Of a stretch of 64,000 nucleotides of DNA, positions 11,045 through 22,680 are shown one piece after another; position 1 is the first letter of the stretch, and each line of letters opens with the position of its first letter. The notes below the pieces were generated by a model. The model was not told the DNA's origin. It worked only from the letters and a program-made list of their open reading frames with translations, and did not search any database. Source of the stretch: Clitoria ternatea (lineage: Eukaryota > Streptophyta > Magnoliopsida > Fabales > Fabaceae); contig CM075669.1 in NCBI GenBank assembly GCA_037962975.1, positions 109,136,501 through 109,200,500 of the forward strand, written 5' to 3'. Made by a program: the position numbers and the translations under genes.

Positions 11045-14000
11045 ATGGAAGATGTGGTTGTAACATACGATATTCACTCTCTTCTCGCTTCTCCCCAAAG
11101 GGACTTTCTCATTCGCAACAACGCTGATCCGGTATCATTCCTACAAAATTTCCCCTTTCTATTAATTTTTTTAACATGTCTTAATTTTTATTTTTGACTT
11201 TTTAGGAACCCATTTTTTATAGAGCTGCAGAAGACTATTTTCTTCTCCTCTCCCACTTGTTGGTTTTTTATTTTATTCTATTCCGTGAGAGGGGATTAGA
11301 TATGTTTTTGTAGTTCCTTTTATAATATGAAAATGAAAACGTTTGGTATCTGTTGGTTTCTGTTTATGTGAATATTCTGATTGCTGTGTTGTAAAATAAA
11401 ATAATGTTCATGGCAGACTTAGTGAATAGCTAATCTGGAGTGAGATAGGGTGCTGAATCAAACCAAATTTATGATTTGGGTTCGATAAGATCAGATCTAA
11501 TGTAGATGAGGTTGTTAAATTTGTTGAGAAATAAGAAAGATATTATTCACTGGTGTCCAATACCTTTTAACATTTTTCATATTTTTTAATATTGAAATAT
11601 ACACACTCATAATAATAATTTATACTAACTATTCACACTTTTGTTTCTAAAAATTGCTTACATGTTGTACTAAATATGAGATCTTATTCATACTATTCTA
11701 CAGAGGTGGATGACTTTGTCTTCTAGTAAGACTTATAGTTCTATAATATTCCATCACAATATAGTATATACTAACTAAAAGTTATGACTTTGTCTTAGAG
11801 TCTTCTAGTAAGACTTGTAACTCTAGAACATTCCATTTGGAAGCTTAATTCAAAAGTTAAACTCCAAACTTTAAACCCTGAAACTATCATATTTATAGCT
11901 GAACTCATGGACACATCCCCTTTTATTATTGTTAGCTGTTTTTATTCAAGGATTAGAACTTTCTAGTTGGTCTTTTTGCCGATCTATTTCTAAAACTTTC
12001 TTAAAATAATAATTGATACTCTTAACAAAATTGAATAGTAATTGGCTATTCCATTTTGACCATACAAAATATAGGAAAAATGGAATGGTGATTCATTTTC
12101 GAAGGTGTCGAATGAACTGAGTTCGCCTATGGTTGGATGTGGTGTTTTATTGAATGCTGCAGCAAATTTATTCTTTTAAGTGGTAGCTTTATTGAATGAA
12201 GAAGGAATTGGTGTGTTTATCCTTTTTCATGTATTGAAAATTGCAGGTGAAAATTGATAGCTTGAACGGAAAGAGAGTGGGTTTATATTTTTCAGCATCT
12301 TGGTGTGGTCCATGTCAAATATTCACACCAAAGTTGGAAGAGGTGTACAATGAAGTTGCTCCGAAGGGTGATTTTGAGATTGTATTTGTCTCATCAGATT
12401 GGGATGAAGGGTCCTTTAGGATCTACTTTTCCAAGATGCCATGGCTTGCCATCCCTTTTTCTGATTCAGAGACACGCGGCAGGCTTGATGAATTGTTTCA
12501 TGTGAAGGAGAACGGGATTCCCCGTCTTGCACTACTTGATGAAACAAGGAAAGTTGTCACTGAAAATGGAGTTGATCTTATCTATGAACATGGAGTTGAG
12601 GCATACCCTTTTACATTAGCAAGGATCCAAGAGTTCAAACATCGAGAAGAGGAAGCCAAGAGGAATCAAACTTTGAGATCCATCTTGGTTTCTCCATCCC
12701 GTGACTTTGTTATATCATCAAATGGAAATAAAGTAAGCTAGTAATTTCACTCCTTCAGAGATATCAATTTCCTCTAGTTAATGCATCTTGTTTTCATCAA
12801 GATGGATATAGACCTTCCGGTAAATGGCATATTTAAGGAGTTGATAAATGATAACGTACCAATAAAAATTGTATGATTCATATAGTGGGATAAAGTTTTA
12901 TTGTAAGTTGATTGTTTACCTCTAACGATAGATGAAGGCATTTGATCTAACATTTTAAATTTTAAAATATATTTTTATATACAATCCTGCCTTTCATAAT
13001 TTTGATTAATTTTACTGTCTCCACCAGCAGTATAGTCTTTTAATATTATTTGTGCCATCATATTCTTCAATAAAATATGTGAAGAATATTCTATAATCTT
13101 TTTATGTGAAGAATATTCTTTAATCTTTTTATAAAGCTGGTGAGGACAATATATATTTGTTTTTTGAGTTACTAGTGGAAACTCTTTAAGTGTTGAAAAA
13201 ATTTTCGTTACTGTGAATATTGTCAAGAATTAAATGTAAAATCATAAGGGATGAATAGTGGAATGGTTGTTTGGTTTCTTATGTAGGAAGAATTTTTTTT
13301 TTATAATATTGTAAATGAGTAGAGCATGTTTTCAAAATATAGAAAAAGTTATAATGTATATCTATACTTTTGAAAGCGGTATGTTATCCCTAATAAAAAA
13401 ATAGTAAGTTATCTGCTTTATGACTATAGATTTTATCTTTTTTATGTTATAGATTTATGTAAAGTTATCATTGTTTACATCAAAACATTTGTTAATAGTT
13501 TAATGTATATGGTTGTTTACTTCAAAGCATATTGTTAATATAGTTCACAAATTTGATTTATTTATTTGTTTCCTTTAATGTATACGTAGACACTGGTCTC
13601 TGAGCTTGAGGGCAAGACAGTTGGTCTGTATTTCTCTATGTTTTCATACAGATCGAGCATTGAGTTTACTCCACGACTTGTGGAGGTTTATGAGAAGCTG
13701 AAGGCCAAAGGGGAGGATTTTGAGGTTGTGTTGATACCTTTAGACTATAATGAAGAATCATTCAAGGAAGGATTAAAAAGTGTGCCTTGGTTAACCTTGC
13801 CTTTCAAGGATGAAAGCATTTCCAAACTGTTTCGGTACTTTGATATCTCAGCCCTCCCCACTTTGGTTATTGTTGGGCCAGATGAGAAGACTCTTCAACC
13901 TAATGCTGCTGATGCTATTTTGAATCATGGCATTGCTGCATTCCCATTCACTCCTGAAAAGTTTGCACAGCTCGAAGAAATAAGGAAGGCAAAGGATGAT

Positions 14001-14066
14001 TCCAAGAAAGAAGAGAAGTCCAAAGATGCATGGGTTTGTGATGGACAAGTCTGCACTAAAGCTTGA
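11045..14066 (+). CDS. Nucleoredoxin (NRX1-like, two thioredoxin folds), three exons
   Basis: Predicted exons are 11045-11131, 12247-12732 and 13590-14066, all joined in phase 0 with GT..AG introns, giving 349 residues. Plant nucleoredoxins are thiol-disulfide oxidoreductases of cytosol and nucleus that protect antioxidant enzymes. Exon 1 starts MEDVVVTYDIHSLLASP, typical of the NRX1 N-terminus. Exon 2 holds the first thioredoxin domain with a complete WCGPC site (Cys49, Cys52) and the family phrase PWLAIPFSD. Exon 3 holds a second thioredoxin fold whose active site is replaced by SYRSS, so it has no redox cysteines. Full-length plant NRX1 proteins are about 570-580 residues with a third thioredoxin domain and a C-terminal C1 zinc finger. 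Here both are absent and the protein ends after a lysine-rich stretch in WVCDGQVCTKA. It is either a short paralogue or a gene shortened at its 3' end. Family assignment is firm; the exact orthologue is not. Confidence 0.9.
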
Positions 14067-14942
14067 AGCTCGCGTGTTGCACTTCGCTATTGACTTGTTT
14101 TTAGCTTCTATATTACATATGATGGCATTTAAGGTATTTTGTAGCAGTTAGCGTTTTCTTTAATATGTCTCGTGAGTTATATCGATCATAATAATCGTTT
14201 GCATGTCTTCTGGTTTACACTGTGTTCTCGATTTTAAGTTGTAAAGAATGCAGCACTATTTTGATCTTGATGGAAAATGTTTACCGCTTATAGTGTTTCT
14301 GTTCGTTCGATTTCAAAACCAAAAAATACTGTAATGTTAACTATGATCAATAATGTCTGGCTTTACTCTTTTTCCTTTTAAATTAGCACATGACACTAAT
14401 AACAACATGATTAATAACAAAAGCAATATACTATCTCCATTTTTTTAATAAAAGACTTATTTTTCTAATTTACATTTTTTAAAAACTTAGTTAATTTAGT
14501 TAAAATTATTAAATTTATTTAAAATTTATAGTAATTTATTAAAATTGTTCTTAAGTTATGACTTATCATTCTATCTCGTCTACCTATTCTCTCTTTATTT
14601 ATTATCTAATTATTATAGTAGATTAATCATCTATTCAAAGATTTCATTTATTATTATATTAATTTTTAATATATATATATATATATATATTAGAAAGGGT
14701 ATTTTAGTAAAAAATAATTAATGGTATAGAAAACTGAGAAAATTTTATAAAAAGGAAAATTTTCCTAAAAATAATTTTATTTTAAGGAATCGGTAGTAAT
14801 AATTAATTTAATATTAATTAATTAACAAATTAAAAACATTAAAGAGAGTTTTTAGGTAGTAAAGACAAACCATGACATATGGAAAGGGAAAGTGTAGGAT
14901 ATGAAATACTAAAAAATAATATTATATATTTGGAGACTCTTA
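14067..14942. other. 3' flank of nucleoredoxin gene
   Basis: 3' UTR and AT-rich intergenic DNA. No coding frame. TTGTAAAGAAT and AATAAT-type words around 14190-14245 are plausible poly(A) signals, but none is decisive. Confidence 0.5.
14669..14691. repeat. (AT)n microsatellite
   Basis: Eleven uninterrupted AT dinucleotides in the 3' flank of the nucleoredoxin gene. Confidence 0.95.
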
Positions 14943-16385
14943 TGGTCCAAACCTCAATGACTTAAGAGAGGGGGTGAATTGAGTCTTAAAATAGTTATTT
15001 TTTAGAACTTAATTTTAATTTTACTTTACCTTACTTAAAAAGATGAAGAAATTAGTATCACAATAATTAAGTAATAACAATTAAAGCAAGAAAGTAAAGC
15101 AACTAAATAACTTGAAATTAAATAGAGTAAGGGAAGAGAGAGAATGACATACTTAAATTTTATCTTGGTTCGGAAACCCCTACGTCTAGGCCCCAAGTAA
15201 ACCACTTGAGATTTTCCACTAAGAATTTGAAATTTACAAGATGAGCTAATACAAGTCTCTTGATTTCTCTACCAAGAACTTTATCCTTCACTTTTATCTT
15301 TCTCACAATTCTTACTTAACCCCCAAAGGCTACAACCTTGCCTTTGTTATAATGCTTCAACCCAATTTGTGTATGAGTAAAAACAAAACCTTTTCCACTC
15401 CCCTTACAATGATAAACAAAGCAAGAGAAGAAGTAATGTGATAATAATCACGAGATGTAGCTCTCTTTGTAGAGCAGATTTGCAAATTAGAAGTAACAAT
15501 AAAAACCCTCTTGATAAAGTTGAATAAAAATTTTAAAGCGCAAATCAAGTATGATCAACTTTAAAGAATATAGCTCTCTTTTTGATAGAGCGATTTTAGA
15601 AAATTTAAGCATAGAAAAAGTTGATCAAAAATGAAATCCTCTTTGATAAAACAAATTTAAAATTGAAAGCACAAAGAGAATAACTTACTCACAAAAATGT
15701 AGCTCTCTTCTAGAGCAAAATTAGAATTTTAAAAGCGTAGAAGAAATAAACAAACTTAGCTTCTTGAAAGCGTGTGAGAAAGAATAAGAGAACTTAATGC
15801 ATATGAGTGTGATTTTCAATGAGGACTTATGCCTCTGTTTATAGTGTTTCAAGAGATAACTAGCCGTTGTAATCTGATTATTTTCAAATTTGATTCCCTT
15901 GAAATATCTCTTAAGTTTAGCAAAAGCTGAGAATCAGTCAAATTTACCCAGTGTGTTTGAATACCTTATTCGATTAGCAACGTTCTGCTTCACTAAAAAT
16001 TGGTTCAGATTCATCCTATTCGAATACCTTAATCGATTAGCAACGTTTTGATTTGATTTTGAAAATTCCAAAATCGTCTTAATTGATTACCTTAATCGAT
16101 TAGCAAGGTTCTGTTTCAATTAAAACTTGTCCAGATTTACCTTATTCGATTAACTCTGTTACAAATAATTTCAAAATTTGTTTTGTGAGACTTAATCGAA
16201 TACCTTAATTGATTACCTTATTCCTAATCAAATACCTTATTTGATTACAAAAACTGATTTTAGATTCTTAATGCTTTAATATTTTTGAAACACACTTTTG
16301 GAATCATCAAAACTCGGATTATAAACATTCTTATTATAAAAACTCTCCCTGTTTGATATATTATTATGAACAAAAACACAAACAA
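14943..16385 (-). mobile_element. Decayed copia-type LTR (antisense)
   Basis: Left edge reads TGGTCCAAACC..AGAGAGGGGGTGAATTGAG, the reverse complement of the kind of 3' edge (TTCAACCCCCTTCTAAGT) seen in the solo LTRs at 691 and 17951. The right part has AACTCTCCCTGTTTGATATA, again an LTR-edge phrase in this group. Inside are repeated TAGCTCTCTT..AGAGC phrases (15460, 15570, 15700) and an ATTCGATTA/AATCGATTA block at 15960-16250. No coding region. I could not find a clean matching target duplication, so both limits are approximate. Confidence 0.55.
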
Positions 16386-16948
16386 TTCATGGTCACTCTC
16401 TTATATTAAAGATCTTCTTATTCATTTTTAAATTAGAATAATGTACCTATCAACGATAATCCTTCAATTGAAAATTTATCTCGTATTCCATAATTTAGAT
16501 CAGGAATTATCTATGTATTAACTTGTTAATGTTAAAGTTTATTAGTCTGATATATAGATTGTTAGTCTATTTTGTAAGTATGTTAAAGTCTATTAGCTAA
16601 CAACGGCTTAACAGAGTTAGATCATTCTATTTGTTTTTCTATTTTTGGTTTTGCCTTTTCCTATACAAGGCTTCGTATCTTCTCAATGTAAAACACAATT
16701 TCTTCTTGAATGTACATGTTTAAGTTTCTTAAGATGCAATCAAGAGCTTAAATGATCCAAGCCTAAACGATCCAGTTTTCTTCCTTCTTTTATTGTTTTT
16801 CCTTCTCCCAAGCTTTCTTCCTTTTGTTCTTATTTTCTTCTTCCTTCATGGAAAATTGAGATTACCTTGATTATAACACCAACCCCTCTAATCCATATTT
16901 ATTGTATTCAAACAAAAACTCAACAATCATCATGATACACCTCTAATG
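16386..16948. other. Spacer before the copia element
   Basis: AT-rich, no coding signal. 16530-16700 has the look of an LTR U3/R (short leader-like sequence around CCTATACAAGGCTTC), but no ends were identified. Confidence 0.35.
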
Positions 16949-17189
16949 TGTTGAAAACCTTTAAAGTATTATATTATTAAATTATTATATTGTAACAACT
17001 TTTGTAGTGCAAAGATATTATCTACACATGTTTTCAAATATGAACGTTCCACTAATTGCTCAACGTTCCACTATTGCTCAACGTGCAAACGTGTTCCAGC
17101 TTTTAGTTTTGCTTCTTTTTGAAAATAAATTCAGCTTTATCAATATAAATAAAGGGGGTGAGGGAGAATTACAAACACAAAGATATATA
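16949..17189 (+). repeat. 5' LTR of copia element (part comparable with 3' LTR)
   Basis: Collinear with 21817-22086 from TGTTGAAAACC to ACAATTGTTAT. The 3' copy has a short extra AT-rich stretch near its start, and it loses homology only because the CACTA transposon begins there. The true LTR end lies further right, somewhere before the gag start at 17518; I saw no clear tRNA primer site. Confidence 0.75.
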
Positions 17190-17517
17190 CAATTGTTATT
17201 TTTTATACACCATTAATAATCTCTTTGGAGTTGTGTTTATTTTATTCAGGGATCCTTCGCTGCACATAATCGGTCTAACGGATTGACGTATCTTGAGAGA
17301 GAAATGCATTGAAATTCACTTCTACCAGCGCAGTAGGGCGTTTTCTCTTTAAGGATAGCACTCTGCGTGCTTCAACCCATGCTACTCTAAACTCATTCCT
17401 CTTTGTGTTTTATTTAAAGTTGTTATTTTTGTTTTTATTTTTATGAAGTATCAATTATTTATTTACAACAATTTAGAGAGAAAAACCAAAAATAAATAAT
17501 TTTTTGTTTATCTCAAC

Positions 17518-19620
17518 ATGTTTGCAATGGATATTCGTAAGTCCTTGAGTAGTAAACCAGAAAAATTTAATGGAGAAAACTTTTTATGTTGGCAACAACA
17601 AATGAAATTTTGGCTTACAAAATTAGGCTTATTTTCTATTATTCTAAGTAAAAATCTAGAAAAAATAATGGGAAAGGTTCTAATAATAAAGGTGTTGATG
17701 AAAAAGTTCTGATAATGTCATAGTGAAAGCTAGTGCTTCTAGTGATGCTCAAAGTGATAATGACATTTTATGTCATGGTCGTATTTTGAGTGCTCTATCA
17801 GATAATGTTTACAAAATATTTTGTCATACCAAAATGGCCTTAGGACATACTCTTGTGAAAGGATTATTTATTTTCAAATGGAAGATGTAAAATCTTTTTC
17901 AGACCAAATTCATGAATTTGAAAACATAAGCTATGACATGAAAATAAAGGTGTTAAGAAATAGTCTAGTCAAAAATATAAGTTTCAAGTCCTGTTGGACC
18001 ATACCCCAGACTTTATAATCCCTAAATTTATTTATACCACTCATCAAGTATTTTCGTTAAAAGAATAAAGTCTAAACTGCTCATAACATTTTCTTTTAAG
18101 TGTAAAAGTATTTCCAGGATATGAAGATCGAGTTATAAAAACAAAGGGGGAGCGTATGTTCCAAAAGTCTGGTAGAACAATAAAAATCTGATAGAAGCAT
18201 CTTGAATAAAGAACTCCTCGTCAACATTTGAAAAATCTATTTTGGTGATGCTTCGGGGAAAATGATCATACCAAATTTGCATGCTTATCATCAAAGAACA
18301 AAAAGAACAAGATCAACTTGAGCAGCAACTGTCAGCGTACCTATCTCTGCGAACTCTGATCACAAGTTAGAAAACTCATCAGGACATCTCTGAAAGCAAC
18401 TTCTCGCTTAATCAAGGATAAGTTCACGAAAGGTTTTGTGCATGGAAATGCATGAGAAACTATTCTCGTGAAAATACTGAAATATAACTCAGACCTCTCT
18501 TAAGCCAGAAATCAAGTCAAGGTATGATCTTAAGAAGCTTATGGCAAAACACCTTCAAAGGATTTCCAACGTCTATATCTTCATTCAAGAAGTAATAACG
18601 GTTATATCTTTCAAGTCACCATAAATACCAAGAAAGTTTGAACATTCAAAAAAGAAAAAAAATATATCAAACAAGAAAGCTCATCAAGTCATCATTCAAT
18701 TTTAGTTCAATTTCTTGTAAAATGATAAAGACCCTCACTACTCTCTAGCTCTATTTCCAGCAGACTCAAGTCTTGTGTCAAAGATACTTAGTGTTTGATC
18801 TTAAAATTTGTCTATCATTTTTGTACATCAAGTTCCTAAAACTTTTTCATTCTTACTATTTGTATAAGTCTGGTAAGTTACCAGGACTAGTTTGTGTGTT
18901 AGGAAACACTGTTGGCCTGAAGAGGCTTTTGAAAGAATACTTGGGTTAAGTCAGGAGTGGCTTGTTGAAAGAATACTTGAGTTGAGCCAGAAGTGACTTT
19001 TTGAAAGAATACTTGGGGCACGGGTCTGGTGCTGATATTGTAAAGGAGATTTTACAATAGTGGAAATCCGTCAAGTTGGAAGGGACTGGACGTAGCTTTA
19101 GTGTTGGAAGTGAACTAGTATAAACTTTGTGTTCATTCTCTCATTCTCTTTATCATTTGATTACTTGTATTTTTTTTGGTTTAAAATTTACTTAAAAAGA
19201 GTCTAAGACTTATTCAACCCCCTTCTAAGTTTGACTCTGAACCATCAAAAGGAAATTACTTTGCCTGACATTATGCTTGTTAGTCTTTTAATTTCCAAAT
19301 TGCCTTCATCTTGGTCTGATTTTGCTAGAAACCTTAAACACAAAGTTGATTATTTCACCTGAGAGGATTTGTTGGTTTCTTTGAGAATTGAAGATAAACA
19401 TTGCCTTTCACAACAAGATCCTCCTAAACCATCTTTTCAATCTTAGGCTCTTTTGGTGGAAAATTCTAATAAGCCTAAAAATAAGTTTTTCAAAAAATCT
19501 AGTTTCTCTAAAAATAAATTTGGTCAGCACTCTCTATTTTTCAAAATTAAAAATAAAACCTTTAAATACAACTACAAACCAAAAAGTAAAATTCAAGGGA
19601 ATAAGGTCTTTTCTTTGTTT
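17518..19620 (+). pseudogene. copia gag remnant, split by a solo LTR
   Basis: First part 17518-17945: starts MFAMDIRKSLSSKPEKF, with the copia gag signature KFNGENFLCWQQQMKFWL, then frameshifts and stops. The second part resumes at 19253 with LPDIMLVSLLISKLPSSWSD and a DYFT..DLLVSLRIED segment, the usual end of the UBN2-type gag domain, with a TGA inside. The nucleotides between are the nested LTR. After about 19480 the frame is lysine/asparagine-rich and decayed. Confidence 0.8.
17951..19247 (+). mobile_element. Solo LTR, copia-type, inside copia gag
   Basis: Starts TGTTAAGAAATAG, ends TGAACCATCA, and is flanked by AAAGG on both sides (17946-17950 and 19248-19252). Gag coding resumes immediately after the second AAAGG. 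Length 1297 bp, no coding content. The right third is homologous to the end of the solo LTR at 691-2156, so both derive from one copia family (possibly Sirevirus-like, from the TTCAACCCCC end; inference). Confidence 0.9.
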
Positions 19621-19625
19621 GTGGA

Positions 19626-21198
19626 TTGAACAATCACCTAGCTAAAGATTTTGGCCCTAAATTTTATTCTTTCTTACTTGAAGATGATCCTAAAACTTAT
19701 AGTGAGGCCATGAGATTTGTTGATGCATCTATTTGGAAAGAAGCCATTAATAACAAAATTGACTCTCTTCAAATCAACAAAACTTGGTTTTTAACTGACC
19801 TTCCTCCTAATTGCAAAAGTATAGGTTGTAAATGGGTTTTTTGAAAAATTCAAACCGGATGGATCTATAGATAAGTTTAAAGCTAGACTTGTTGTTATTG
19901 GCTATAAACAAGTAGAGGGTGTAGATTTCTTTGATACATATTCTTCGGTCTCTAAGGTTACTACTATTAGAAAGTTAATTGCTCTTGCTTGTGTTTTTAA
20001 ATTGGAAATTCATCAAATGGATGTAAAAACTACCTTTTTAAATGGTGACTTGGAAGAAGAAATTTACATGAATCAACCTGAAGGTTTTATAGAACCTGGA
20101 ATGGAGAATAAAGTTTGTAAACTTGTTAAATCTTTATATGGAATGATAAATTTGATCAGGTTGTCTTGTCATATGGCTTTCAATTTAATAATAGTAATAA
20201 ATGTGTGTATGTAAAACAATTTGATGATAATTCATATGTTATTTTATGTCTCTATGTGGATGACATTCTAATTTTTGGTAGTAATTTGCATGCTATAAAT
20301 AAGGTGAAATCTTTTTTGTCTAGTAAATTTGAAATGAAGGATCCTGGCCCTGTTGATGTTATTTTAGGCATTGAGTTAATAAAAAATCAAGATGACATTG
20401 TTTTGACACAGTCACATTATATTGAAAAATGTTAAAAAAGTTTAATTATTTTGATGTGAAACCTGTTTCTACACCATATGACTATAGTATGAAATTAAAG
20501 AAAAATATTGGTAAAGGTCTCCTCTTAAATACTCTCAAATTATTGGTTCCTTGTTACATTTGTCTAATTATTCTAGACTGGACATTGCATATGCTGTTAG
20601 TAGATTAGGAAGATATACTCATAATCTCGATCATTCTCACTAGATGGCTCTAGAAAGGGTATTTAAATATCTTAAAGGAACTATTAATTATGGCATTCAC
20701 TATGCATGTTTTCCTGTTGTAATTGAAGGTTATTGTGATGCAAATTGGATTTCTGATTCTGATGAAACTAAATCTACTAGTGGTTATGTCTTTAAACTAG
20801 CTGAAGGTGCAATAGCTTGGAAATCTACAAAACAAACTATTATTTCTCGTTCTACTATGAAAGCTGAAATTATTGCTTTAGATACTGCTAGTAGTGACAC
20901 TGAATTTCTTAAAAACTTGTTATGTGACTTGCCTGTGTTAAATAAACCTATACCTCCAATCTCAATGCATTGTGATAGTCAAGTTGCTATTACAAAAGTT
21001 ACTAGTAAAAACTTTAATGAAAAAAGAAGACACTTGAGAATAAGGCATAAGTCTATTAGAAATTTGATATCTCATGGTGTCATTTCTGTTGATTTTATCA
21101 GGTCTGAAAATAATCTTGCAGATCCGCTCACGAAAAGGTTGACGCGTCAACAAGTACTTGAGTCATCAAGGGGAATGGGACTAAAGCCCATTAATTAG
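19626..21198 (+). pseudogene. copia reverse transcriptase-RNase H remnant
   Basis: Order of recognisable segments: AMRFVDASIWKEAINN and GCKWVF (RT N-terminus, 19710-19842), a frameshift at about 19843, then KARLVVIGYKQVEGVDF, HQMDVKTTFLNGDLEEEIYM and KLVKSLYG. A small deletion around 20140 removes the QAPRQWH region. Then comes LCLYVDDILIFGS with the YVDD catalytic motif (about 20250). A further frameshift near 20435 precedes RNase H (20644-21198), with GYCDANWISD, TSGYVFKL and ADPLTKRL. Not functional. Directly preceded by gag, with no protease or integrase, so a deletion of 2 kb or more is inferred. Confidence 0.9.
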
Positions 21199-21816
21199 CT
21201 ACAACAATGGACACCCATCTTCATATAAATGGCGATCCCATAAATGAAGTTCAATGGGTAATAACGAAATTGCTTGTTAACTAAAGTACACCATTATAAC
21301 TAGCAAATTTTTGCATGTCTTATTCCTATGACAAGGTGTACTCCAAACTAAACTATGACAGTAAAAATGTTGAGGTATTCAATTATTTATATTTATAATG
21401 TTAAAAGTAAAAATACCTCTTAATGGACCCAATGACATTTGTTGTAGGGGTGGGTGTCGCAGACCACCCTTGGAAGGGTTCACCTAGTGAGTGTGGTAGT
21501 GGGGCCACTACTGTGAGATAAGGGCAATCTCTAAACGACACTCATGAAAAAAGATACATGCGCAAGACCGTAATGCGTACCTCTGATTTGAATTAAAATG
21601 AACACCATTATTATATATGTTATGTTCTAAGTTTGGTTAAAGGGATATGACTCAAGATAAATTTTGTCTCCATATTTCTCAGATGAAAGTTCATATGCAC
21701 TAGGTGCAAGGCTCTAACCCGGAAGATTCTTTATACTGAAAATATAATATGCCAAGCTCCATTAAAATGGTTTTAATATTTTAATTTCTTTCTTAAATTT
21801 TAAATTAGTGGGGGAA
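21199..21816 (+). other. copia 3' leader to LTR and polypurine tract
   Basis: Non-coding stretch between the RNase H stop and the 3' LTR. It ends in the purine-rich AGTGGGGGAA at 21807-21816, the plus-strand primer site abutting the LTR. Confidence 0.75.
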
Positions 21817-22086
21817 TGTTGAAAACCTTATCCTTTTAATTTAAAATTTAAAGTATTATATTATTATATTATTATATTGTAACAACTTTTGTAGTGCAAA
21901 GATATTATCTGCACATGTTTTCAAATTTGAACGTTCCACTAACTGCTCAATGTTTTACTACTGCTGAACATAAAAACATGCTCAAGCTTTTAGTTTTGCT
22001 TCTTTTTGAAAATAAATTCAGCTTTATCAATATAATTAAAAGGGGTAAGGGAGAATTACAAACACAGAGATATACACAATTGTTAT
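21817..22086 (+). repeat. 3' LTR of copia element, truncated by CACTA insertion
   Basis: Starts TGTTGAAAACC immediately after the polypurine tract and runs to ACAATTGTTAT at 22086. In the 5' LTR the same place continues TTTTTTATACACC; here CACTACTAAAAA begins instead. The missing remainder should lie beyond the other end of the inserted transposon. Confidence 0.85.
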
Positions 22087-22680
22087 CACTACTAAAAAAA
22101 ACTGTTAGCGACGAAAAAAACGGTCGCTATTTTATGCCATAGTCGTCGCTAACATTGTTAGCGACGGACTTTATTACGGAAACATGACCGTCGCTAAATC
22201 CATAGTCGCTGACACAAGAGCGACACAGAAGACTTCCGTCGCTAGTGTTTCGACGGCATAATGCTGTTGCTAAGGTGGTCCCTGTGTTGGTAACGCTAGC
22301 CGTCGCTACGGGTGCTCACCAGCGACCATGTTAGGCCGTCGCTAAGTGTGCTATACAGCGACTACCCTCCTTCATCACTATTACTAACCATGCAACGACT
22401 AACCCCCTCCGTCGCTATTAGTAACCATGCAGCGACCACCTTCCTCCGTCGCTATTAGTAACCATGCAGCGACCACCCCCTCCGTCGCTCTTAGTAACCA
22501 TACAACGACCACCCTAATCCGTCGCTATTAGTTACCATACAGCTACCACGGTTCTCCATCGCTATTAGTAAGCATACAACGACCACCTTTACCGTCTCTA
22601 TCCTATTCGGGATGAATATGCAACCATCATAGCCCGTCGATGTTGTTTACGGTCTATCTTGAATTGTTGATGTTCATTTA
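22087..22680. mobile_element. CACTA transposon, left terminus and subterminal repeats
   Basis: Starts CACTACTAAAAAAAACTG, the standard CACTA terminal inverted repeat form, exactly where the copia LTR is interrupted. The next 550 bp holds about 25 copies of TAGCGAC or GTCGCTA in both orientations, the subterminal repeat array that binds the CACTA transposase accessory protein. The same words fill 63420-63970. No transposase coding was found nearby, so the element is probably non-autonomous. Confidence 0.85.

Larger units (their letters stand above)
16949..22086 (+). mobile_element. Ty1/copia element (Tork-like), deleted and interrupted
   Basis: Both LTRs start TGTTGAAAACC (16949 and 21817), and the second is preceded by the purine tract AGTGGGGGAA, the expected polypurine primer. 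Internal order is gag, then directly RT and RNase H; protease and integrase are missing. The gag is split by a solo LTR (17951-19247). The 3' LTR is cut after 270 bp by the CACTA terminus at 22087. RT phrases such as MKDPGPVDVILGIE and FKYLKGTINYGIHY point to the Tork lineage. The original element is therefore older than both inserted elements. Confidence 0.85.

Noticed and set aside
14067..14942. Missing third thioredoxin domain of nucleoredoxin downstream
   Set aside because: No WCPPC-type or C1 zinc-finger coding is present in any frame after 14066.
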